Source of the DNA: Endomychus coccineus
Taxonomy: Eukaryota; Arthropoda; Insecta; Coleoptera; Endomychidae
Length of the DNA stretch: 64,000 nucleotides
NCBI GenBank assembly: GCA_958510875.1
Contig: OY294068.1
Coordinates: 70,782,633-70,846,632 of the forward strand
Direction: 5' to 3'
The first letter of the stretch is position 1, and every line of letters begins with the position of its first letter. Positions 57,180 through 64,000 of this stretch are shown here, piece after piece. Under the pieces are notes generated by a model. It had not been told where the DNA came from and ran no database searches. It saw only the letters and a list, made by a program, of their open reading frames with translations. A program made the position numbers and the translations under genes.

Positions 57180-57879
57180 TATATAAAATATACATATAAA
57201 TACAATTAAATATTCTACTCAAAACTTGAGCACATATTGACACCTTCATTTTCTTCACTTTATTAGGAGTTACATGAAACTCAGTCAATTTTGGCATTGC
57301 TCTCAAGTATCCACTAACATTATCCAGTTGCCATGCCTTTTGTATATCTTCCCATTTTGCTTTTTTTGAAGTTCCGTTTAGCGTGTAATAAACGGTTTTT
57401 GTTAGGAGGTTGTTTCTCACACCTTTCAATAAATGTGGTGGATCATACAATGGGATAATTTTTTGTCCATCAACTTCAAATATGAAGTCATATAATTCTT
57501 TCCCTCCTCTTGCATTGCATACTCGTCTTTCGTTTCCTTCACTAATTTGTTTATCGTACTGACATTATTTGTACCTTGATCGCAAATTGTGGCCACCACA
57601 TTGAAACCAATTTCCCTGCAAGATCGTACAATGTTTTGAATTGAACATTCAATGGTTTCAGCCTTTGCTGCTCCTTTAATTAATTGATACATAATTGGTT
57701 GTTTCCATTTTCCCTCAATACCTTGCAGCATGAAAATCTGAAAGAGCGTCAATGAGAGAAATTCAATTATTTTCATTCACATATAGTTTACCTGTACATG
57801 CTTAGCTATGTTAGAGGTTTTGTAACTTCCAAAATCTTCGAAACCATCGACTTCGTCCGTATTTTCATTATACTGCAGG
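57180..57879 (-). pseudogene. P-element/THAP9-type transposase, intron retained, cut by gypsy
   Basis: Minus strand. An exon end at 57879-57792 (DEVDGFEDFGSYKTSNIAKH) is followed by a 54-bp intron (57791-57738, GTAAAC to TTTCAG). The next exon reads FMLQGIEGKWKQPIMYQLIK, then NVVATICDQGTNNVSTINKL, the RNase-H-like block of P-element transposases. After a one-base frame change near 57487 it continues with the diagnostic YDPPHLLKGVRNNLL, then AKWEDIQKAW and MPKLTEFHVTPNKVKKMKVS. The C-terminal part dissolves into AT-rich repeats below 57200. The gypsy LTR starts at 57880, so the N-terminal half, including any THAP finger, is displaced beyond the window. Dead. Confidence 0.85.
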
Positions 57880-59224
57880 TTGTAACCTCCTTCCGCTTGA
57901 ATGGTTAATTACAAGTGGGGAGGTTGTCACTTACTGTCCTCTTATGACAGTAACTGACCTGCTCGGGTTTCTTGAGGGTCCAGGTTCCCTTTTTATATAG
58001 GTTTTAAAATTGCTGTTTCTCTTTCGTGTGGATTGCCAAATAAAACAGATATTTCTTGCTTAACTAAGTTTATTAATTATCTCTATTTACATTTACACCA
58101 GCTATGTACAATCTATTTACAAAATGTTGCTAGGAACAGGCCGTTTTAATGTGTTCGTTTTCCGTGTATAAAATAACGCGCTAATTAGATGTTTTCCTAT
58201 CGTCGGGAGTCTCCACCATCTGCGTGAGATGGTAGACAAGTTTTTGTCCCTCGCTCTGACCTGTATTTCAGACGTAATTTCTTACGGAGCGGGGTATAAC
58301 GGACTAGGTTGATTTGTCAGCTATCGGCTATGACTGACTTAACAATTTCACAAGTCGGTCTCGGAGAGAATCACCACGTAGCCCCTGAAATCAATTCGCA
58401 GAAGCTGGATCGTATTCGTCCAAGCTATAAGGCTTGATTTTTCCAGCGGTTTCGGCTGTGACTTTATTAACAATTCTACAAATCGGTCTCGGACAATATC
58501 CTAACTTAGTCTCTAGAAAAACAATTCGCAGAAGCTGGATCGTATTCGTCCAAGCTATCAGGATTGTTTTGTAGACTATTGAATTTATAAACAAAGTTCG
58601 AATTTGAAATCGGACTTATATACTGGAATGTTAATTCTCTAGAAAAACAATTCGCAGAAGCTGGATCGTATTCGTCCAAGCTATAAGGATTGTTTTTCCC
58701 AGCGGTTTCGGCTGTGTGTTTATTCACAATTCTACAAATCGGTCTCGGACAAAATCCTAACTTAGTCTCTAGAAAAACAATTCGCAGAAGCTGAATCGTA
58801 TTCGTCCAAGCTATCAGGATTGTTTTGTAGACTATTGAATTTATAAACAAAGTTCGAATTTGAAATCGGACTTATATCCTGGAATGTTAATTCAATGACT
58901 TCAATGGATTTTAAACGGCAATTAATACTCACTCTCTATTTCTCGGATTTGCACAATAGCAACGGCTTCGGGTTGTTTAGATTACGGCAGGTCAATCTCG
59001 GTGCTGGTCTGGCAAGTCAGTTCCCTTTCGCTATGAAATGGGCTTGCTTTTATACAGATCGCGGCGTGTGACGTAACGTGAACAGGTGACCGGCTGGCGA
59101 ATTCTGTTCACCAGTTTTTATACATAGATGTGCACGAAGTTTGATCTCTTAACTTTGCCTATGTAATTCGATTCTACTGAGATATTCAAATTTATTTGTA
59201 AGTAATGAAGAATGCTTCATTACA
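57880..59224 (-). repeat. 3' LTR of the gypsy element, 1345 bp
   Basis: On the minus strand it starts TGTAATGAAG and ends GGTTACA (TG...CA). A TATAAAAG box is at 59054-59047 and an AATAAA at 58074-58069. The middle (about 58385-58870) is a tandem array of two alternating units, A-B-A-B, of roughly 118 and 125 bp; each starts TTCGCAGAAGCTGGATCGTA and ends CTCTAGAAAAACAA. The open frames read there are only these repeats. Confidence 0.93.
59047..59054 (-). promoter_or_regulatory. LTR TATA box
   Basis: TATAAAAG on the minus strand, about 170 bp into the LTR from its U3 end, upstream of the internal repeats. The same box stands in the related old LTR at 33195-33202. Confidence 0.6.
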
Positions 59225-59245
59225 CACCCCCCTTTCTTTCTTAGA
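59225..59245 (-). other. Polypurine tract
   Basis: Minus strand reads AAGAAAGAAAGGGGGGTG directly before the 3' LTR: the primer for plus-strand DNA synthesis. Confidence 0.85.
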
Positions 59246-59684
59246 AAATTTTCTCCCGAAAATTTTCGAACGTACGATACGTTTCGTACGTCGGCTTGAC
59301 CTCACAGTCCCACGGTATTTTCACGCGCGCCACAAGCCGGCCGGTTGGATCATACACCCTATAGTCATGCATTTTACGTAAACGTTTCTTAAAATATGGT
59401 TTCTTACTATCTACACTTAATCTATTTATACCACTAACGGTGTCTCTGTCACTATATTTCAGGGGGTTATTTACACAAGGGGTTGATAGTTTCTTTGGTA
59501 AGGACGGTTGCTGCTGGGGTAGATCGGGAGTAGGCGGTGTCATATTGGGGATCGGCGAATAGTACAGCTGGAGTTCTGGACTTGATTCCGGACTGGAACC
59601 AAATAGATCGTGCAGCCTCTTTCCCAATCGGATGGCAGCCTCGGCGTCTTTCCCGGGAGTTCTAATTTCCGGAACTGAAGTCAT
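59241..59684 (-). CDS. Extra frame after pol in the gypsy element, unknown function
   Basis: 147 codons between integrase and polypurine tract, starting with ATG at 59684. The N-terminal half contains PGKDAEAAIRLGKRLHDLFG, followed by a Pro/Ser/Gln-rich linker (SSPESSPELQ and PTPDLPQQQPSLPKK). The C-terminal half is basic then aromatic (KKRLRKMHDYRVYDPTGRLV and WDCEVKPTYETYRTFENF). There is no signal peptide, membrane segment or cysteine pattern, so it is not an envelope. It is intact in an otherwise damaged copy and ends against the polypurine tract. I do not recognise the family. It would need a spliced or downstream-initiated mRNA, or could act as a late accessory product. Confidence 0.7.
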   Translation of the reverse strand: MTSVPEIRTPGKDAEAAIRLGKRLHDLFGSSPESSPELQLYYSPIPNMTPPTPDLPQQQPSLPKKLSTPCVNNPLKYSDRDTVSGINRLSVDSKKPYFKKRLRKMHDYRVYDPTGRLVARVKIPWDCEVKPTYETYRTFENFREKIF

Positions 59685-59715
59685 ATTTACTCCTGGGGAA
59701 AGAAAATTACATTAT

Positions 59716-61065
59716 TTAACAGTTAATTTTTTTCAAGTCCTTTACATGGACTCGAACGGGTTTACGACTAGTTCCATTTTCCAGCTCGACCACTACCGGT
59801 GAAATGATTTTCTTCACTTTAAACGGGCCTGCGAACTTCGGGGCCAGTTTAGCGGCGAAACCTTGAGCTGCCGAGGATAGCGGGTGTTCTTTGCACATGA
59901 CCTCCTCCCCTACTTTAGGTGCCCAATCGCGCCGTCTCAGATTATAGTGTCGACTCTGGATAGTGAAGGCTTTATTCAACTGTAATTTGACGAAGTTGAC
60001 GGCGTCTCTCAATTTTCCTAACTGTTCCTCATGTCTAGTAGGATCGGGGTTTCCATCATCATCGTCGCTACCCGGTCCCTGAACTTCCCGGAACAAAGTC
60101 TTCGGGTGGTCCACTTCTCGACCGTAGTTTAAATATGCGGGAGTAAATCCAGTTGAGTCATGTCGGGCCGTATTGATGGCAAATATTAATTCCGGCAAAT
60201 ATGCGTCCCATGTACGATGATCGTCCTCACAGTATTGCGCAATCATCGTTTTTACCACTCTATTAACTCTCTCTACTGGATTGGCCTGTGGGGTATAGGG
60301 AGGGGTGAGTTTATGTTTGATTCCAAACTCTTCTAAAAATTTCCGAAATTTATTAGCGACAAACTGGGCCCCATTGTCACTAATTAACACTCTGGGACAT
60401 CCGAATCTCATAAGCACCCTATCTTTCAGCACCCTCATGACAGTTTCCGTGTTCGCTGTCCGAATTGCTTGACATTCTGTCCACTTGGTCAGCCGATCCT
60501 GCAGCACTACTAAATAATTGTTGGATTTGTTCGATCGAGGTAGGGGTCCTACTAGATCCACACTCACCATTTCCCATGGTTTGGATATTTTGCTTTGCTG
60601 CATGAATCCCGGAAGTGCCTGTTGCGAAGCTTTGTATTTCAAGCAGTGCTCGCATTTCCTCACATAGCGGGATATCTCCCTGAACATACCAGGCCAGTAG
60701 TATCTCTGAGCCACCCTTGCGATTGTTTTATTAATCCCTAGGTGTCCTGCCGTGTTCTCATCATGACATTCGTACAGAACCCGTGTTCGGGCATTCTTTG
60801 GAACACATAACTTCCATGGTTCGGGGGAGACTCCTTCCGTGTAATCATTAGCCTCGTGAAAGTGTCTGTATAGATTACCGTTTTCCACTCGATAATCCGG
60901 AAGTAGTTCGGGTTTTTCGTTGACGGCTTTAACTTTCTTTTCCCACCAGGGATCCGGTATAACAGGCTCGATAAGAGCAATCTCTTCTTCTTCTTCGTGA
61001 TCCGGCAATGGGGCTCGGGACAGAGTATCTGCTACTCTGTTTAATACACCCTTCCGATACACAAT
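59716..61065 (-). pseudogene. gypsy pol, integrase part
   Basis: Same frame as the RT segment but downstream of the TAG at 61068-61066. It has the end of RNase H (VYRKGVLNRVADTLSR), an HHCC zinc finger (His100, His107, Cys137, Cys140 of this segment, around GHLGINKTIARVAQRYYWPG), and the DDE catalytic core (Asp169 in VSVDLVGPLP, Asp229 in ISDNGAQF, Glu264 in ANPVERVNR). It ends with a GPY/F module (KFAGPFKVKKI), all in the usual order and spacing. Integrase joins element DNA to the target. There is no ATG at the segment start; it is part of the pol polyprotein. Confidence 0.9.
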
Positions 61066-61068
61066 CTA

Positions 61069-62766
61069 GAAGTCATATTGCTGCAGTTCTATGACCCATC
61101 TGGCCAGCCTCTGGGATGGGTTTTTCAAATCGCGTAACCACTTTAAAGCCCTGTGGTCAGAGATAAAGGTAAATTTGTAACCTTCTAAGTACATTTTCAT
61201 CTTTCGAATTCCAAAGATAATGGCTAGACACTCTTTTTCCGTCACGGAATAGTTCTTTTCTGAGGAACTTAGCGTTCGGCTGGCAAAGGCTATTATTTGT
61301 TCCTGTCAACCTAATTTTTGAGTGAGGGCCACCCCAAGCCCGCTATCTGAGGCGTCTGTTTGCAGCGTAAATGGTTTGGAAAAATCAGGACACGTTAGAA
61401 CCGGAGCCTGCGTAAGTTTTTCCTTGATTTTCTCGAAAGCTACCTGTTGCTCGGGAAGCCATTGAAACTTCATTTGTTTCTTCAATAGTTTCGTTAAAGG
61501 CCCCACCATCTTTGAAAATTCAGGAATGAACCTGCGGTACCAAGATGCGACTCCCAAAAATCTCCTCAAGCTACGTACATTCGTTGGAGGATTCATTTTC
61601 ACGATAGCTTCCACTTTCTCTGGGTCTGTTTTTATCCCTTCTTTTCCCACTACATGCCCTAGATACCGTAGTTCCGGCTTACAAAAGTGGCATTTTTCTG
61701 CGTTAATTTGCAGATTGGCCATCCTCAATCTTCTCAGCACTTCCTTTAAATGGGCCAAATGTTCCTCAAAGGTTTTGCTAACCACAATTATATCGTCGAT
61801 ATATGGGTACGCATTTGGCTCCATGTCCGGTCCTATTACTCTATCGAGTAGGCGTTGGAATGTGGCTGGTGCTGAATGTAATCCGAAAGGCATCACTGTA
61901 AATTGATATAGTCCTCGGCCAGGGACAGTGAAGGCAGTGACAGGTTTACTTTCGGGAGTAAGCGGAATCTGCCAATAGCCTTGTTTTAAATCCAGGGTAG
62001 ACACATACTTTGCTTCTTTCAGCTTTTCAAGCGTGGCAGTAATATACGGTAACGGATATGCGTCCTTTTCTGACTGGGCGTTAACTTTCCTGAAGTCTAT
62101 ACAGAACCGATGCTTACCCTCTTTCTTTTTGACGAGCACTATTGGTGAACTCCATGGACTGTTCGATGGCTCAATTACTCCCTCTTCCAACATTTTATTT
62201 ACCTCCTTGTCCACAATTTCCTGCATTACGGGATTCTGTGGTCTATACCGCTGTTTTATAGGGGTGGGATCCTTCAGCTTGATTTGGTGTTTAACCAGCG
62301 GCGTACATCCTTTCACGCCTATAAATTTCCCCAGCTCGTGTTTCAGGAATGCTTTCAGTCTCTCTTCCTGACTAGTCTCCAATTTAGAGATACTACCTAT
62401 TATTTCCGTTTGGGTCTCAACCGCATTCCTGGGCATATCGGGCTCTCGCAGGTCAATGGTTATCTGCCATTTATATAATAAATCCATCCCTAAAATAATC
62501 TGGGACATCATTCCCGGTAAGACCAGAAAATGTCCTTCCTTGTCTTGGTTATCCACAGTACATTTGATATAAAACCCTCGGTTAATTGGTACTGTGGCCC
62601 CATTCGCTAAACACGCCCTTTGTCTGACCTCTTGTTGTGGAACATTCCATCTTGAACAATGATCGGCCACCTCCTCATTAATATAGGACCTAACTGATCC
62701 TGTGTCCACTAGTGCTGAGAACACTTGCCTCCCTATTGCAACCTTAAAATGTATCCTCGGGTCCAC
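61069..62766 (-). pseudogene. gypsy pol: protease, reverse transcriptase, RNase H
   Basis: The protease has SALVDTGSVRSYI (catalytic DTG at residues 21-23). RT has STLDLKQGYWQIPL (first catalytic Asp, about 259), MPFGLHSAPATFQRL and YPYIDDIIVVS (YIDD at about 322-325). RNase H has LQTDASDSGLGVAL. A TGA at 61308-61306 interrupts RNase H, after which the same frame continues (ASRTL, EKECLAI, SDHRALKWL) to a TAG at 61068-61066. The frame lacks an ATG and lies +1 to gag, so expression would need frameshifting. It remains open upstream within the gag end. Apart from these two stops all motifs are intact, and there is no frameshift inside pol. Confidence 0.92.
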
Positions 62767-63625
62767 TGTGCCCTCGGTTGTGGAGGATACATCCTTTATT
62801 ACAGGTATGTGTTCTATGACGTCCCAGCGGCTCCTGCTTGTCCGCTGGACGTCCGCTGGACGTCCGCTCGTTTCCCGGTTTCGTATTCCTGCATTGGCAT
62901 TCTCGAGTCAGAATACCCTGTTTGCCACATCGCGAGCAGAATCGTTTAAAAGTGCCCCTACACTCGAAACGCCGGTGTTCCTTTTCACTGCATCTCCAAC
63001 ATACTTCTTGCTGATCTATATTCCGTGGCAATGCTCTATTCGCTTGTATGTAGTTTACAGTCTCTTTTGGTTCTATACTACATTTTCTCCGATCATCCCC
63101 TAACTCCTTCTGTAAATTTCCATACTCTTCGCAGAGTTGGATTAGGTCCGACAGAGAAGAGAAATCCCTAGGCCTAACGTACCGTCGGATTTCTGGCCGC
63201 AGGTTTCTATAAATTCTGTTCAATTCCTCTTGTTTGTTTATAACTTGACTCCTTCTGCACAGAGTCTGCAAAGCAATTATAAATTCCTTTGTGTCTTCCT
63301 GAGGGCCCTGCACCCTTTTCACGATTGAATCTAGGATATCCTGTCGATAGTTATTTGGAAGGAAATATAACTCAAAATCTGTTATAAAATCCGACCATAT
63401 TTGCCACTGTGTGTTATTGTTTCTATACCACAATAAGGCTTGGCCTTTCAATAATTCGGGCAATACCTGCAGACAATCTTCTTCTTCAATTCCATATGCT
63501 ATCCTGAGCTCGGAAAATCGTTCTAAGAATTCCAGGCTGTCCCTTTTCCCTTCGAAGTGTACACCCCATTTACGGACCTGATCCATGAGTTTACCTCTGT
63601 CATTATTCTTCTCTACTAATGACAT
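62744..63625 (-). CDS. gypsy gag with zinc knuckles
   Basis: The first ATG of the frame is at 63625, giving about 293 residues; the frame is open a few codons further upstream without an ATG. The capsid part has LLKGQALLWYRNNN then FITDFELYFLPNNYRQDI, the Retrotrans_gag fold. Nucleocapsid: CWRCSEKEHRRFEC is a perfect CX2CX4HX4C knuckle, but the second, CSRCGKQGILTREC, has Ile at the His position. An 11-bp unit (GGACGTCCGCT-type) is repeated nearly three times at about 62846-62875, just before the pol overlap, so the last residues of gag may be in a shifted frame. It forms the particle that packages element RNA. Confidence 0.85.
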   Translation of the reverse strand: MSLVEKNNDRGKLMDQVRKWGVHFEGKRDSLEFLERFSELRIAYGIEEEDCLQVLPELLKGQALLWYRNNNTQWQIWSDFITDFELYFLPNNYRQDILDSIVKRVQGPQEDTKEFIIALQTLCRRSQVINKQEELNRIYRNLRPEIRRYVRPRDFSSLSDLIQLCEEYGNLQKELGDDRRKCSIEPKETVNYIQANRALPRNIDQQEVCWRCSEKEHRRFECRGTFKRFCSRCGKQGILTRECQCRNTKPGNERTSSGRPADKQEPLGRHRTHTCNKGCILHNRGHSGPEDTF

Positions 63626-63670
63626 TTTATTTGGCAATCAAAGAGAGCAATTTCTATCTAGTTTCCGTTA

Positions 63671-63689
63671 CTTTAAATCTCGGGCGCCA
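63671..63689 (-). other. Primer-binding site
   Basis: The minus strand reads TGGCGCCCGAGATTTAAAG, starting three bases inside the 5' LTR boundary. TGGCGCCCGA is a common tRNA primer complement (Lys-type) in gypsy elements; only the first ten or so bases fit, so the tRNA is uncertain. Confidence 0.7.
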
Positions 63690-63692
63690 TTT

Positions 63693-64000
63693 TGTAACCT
63701 CCTTCCGCTTGAATGGTTAATTACAAGTGGGGAGGTTGTCACTTACTGTCCTCTTATGACAGTAACTGACCTGCTCGGGTTTCTTGAGGGTCCAGGTTCC
63801 CTTTTTATATAGGTTTTAAAATTGCTGTTTCTCTTTCGTGTGGATTGCCAAATAAAACAGATATTTCTTGCTTAACTAAGTTTATTAATTATCTCTATTT
63901 ACATTTACACCAGCTATGTACAATCTATTTACAAAATGTTGCTAGGAACAGGCCGTTTTAATGTGTTCGTTTTCCGTGTATAAAATAACGCGCTAATTAG
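63693..64000 (-). repeat. 5' LTR of the gypsy element, partial
   Basis: 308 bp visible, continuing beyond the window. It reads the same as 57880-58187 at every base compared by eye. Confidence 0.95.

Larger units (their letters stand above)
57880..64000 (-). mobile_element. Ty3/gypsy LTR retrotransposon, runs off the window
   Basis: Order on the minus strand: 5' LTR (63693 to beyond 64000), primer-binding site, gag, pol (protease, RT, RNase H, integrase), a small extra frame, polypurine tract, 3' LTR (59224-57880). No envelope-like gene is present. The visible 308 bp of the two LTRs look identical, so insertion is recent. The element sits in the P-element transposase. The target duplication cannot be tested because the far end is outside the window. 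Confidence 0.93.

Noticed and set aside
58391..58850. Minus-strand open frames with repeated SLDEYDPASANCFSR-type peptides
   Set aside because: They are the A-B-A-B tandem repeats of the gypsy LTR read in frame, with the same peptide in overlapping frames; non-coding.
62033..62371. Plus-strand frames opposite gypsy pol and gag
   Set aside because: Antisense shadows of the minus-strand coding region.

Overview
This is a repeat-saturated piece of an AT-rich insect nuclear genome. The arthropod assignment rests on the mobile-element mix (gypsy, Penelope-like, AP-endonuclease LINEs, Polinton/Maverick, P-element/THAP, piggyBac, hAT, MULE and DUF4817-type Tc1/mariner relatives), on a short run of the insect telomere motif TTAGG (as CCTAA), and on one host-type exon that reads as insect phosphatidylinositol-4-phosphate 5-kinase (PIP5K, skittles-like). 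The order of insect cannot be read from the window. There is no operon, no bacterial gene and no CRISPR array.

Layout. 0.6-1.8 kb: internally deleted hAT. 2.6-3.5 kb: first of three copies of a ~1 kb TA-flanked inverted-repeat element (others at 34.3 and 44.3 kb). 5.1-8.5 kb: a MITE-like inverted-repeat element whose inside has expanded into 20 nearly identical 149-bp units. 8.8-9.9 kb and 11.6-13.9 kb: two decayed mariner-like transposons, the second with ~595-bp terminal inverted repeats. 14.19-14.35 kb: the PIP5K exon with intact splice sites. 15.5-18.8 kb: transposase debris and two large palindromes. 22.1-23.1 kb: GC-rich unassigned block. 23.8-24.2 kb: Polinton-type DNA polymerase fragment. 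28.2-30 kb: tRNA-derived SINE and another inverted-repeat element. 30.6-33.4 kb: about 24 copies of a 95-bp satellite lying in old LTR-like DNA, followed by a hammerhead-ribozyme-like motif. 33.5-36.7 kb: LINE tail and a decayed piggyBac with inverted-repeat copy B inside it. 36.9-38.5 kb: a 1.5-kb palindrome. 39.6-41.5 kb: second decayed piggyBac. 43.2-43.9 kb: second hAT remnant. 46.9-53.8 kb: a large palindromic element with a Penelope-like insertion in its left arm and a LINE in its right arm. 53.8-55.3 kb: head-to-head Penelope-like pieces carrying a MITE. 55.4-56.9 kb: MULE remnant. 57.1-57.9 kb: P-element-type transposase cut by a gypsy element that runs off the right end (57.88-64 kb).

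How it fits together. Only the PIP5K exon looks like a host gene, so most of the window is probably its introns and flanks filled by nested transposons. Nesting gives a relative order: piggyBac before inverted-repeat copy B; palindrome before the Penelope and LINE insertions; LINE before the foldback inside its RT; P element before gypsy. The gypsy element is youngest: its two LTRs look identical over the 308 bp visible, although its pol frame has two stop codons. The strongest leads are two type-I hammerhead-like folds, two satellites that appear to have grown inside transposons, and an unusual density of long palindromes, several of which share one core motif.
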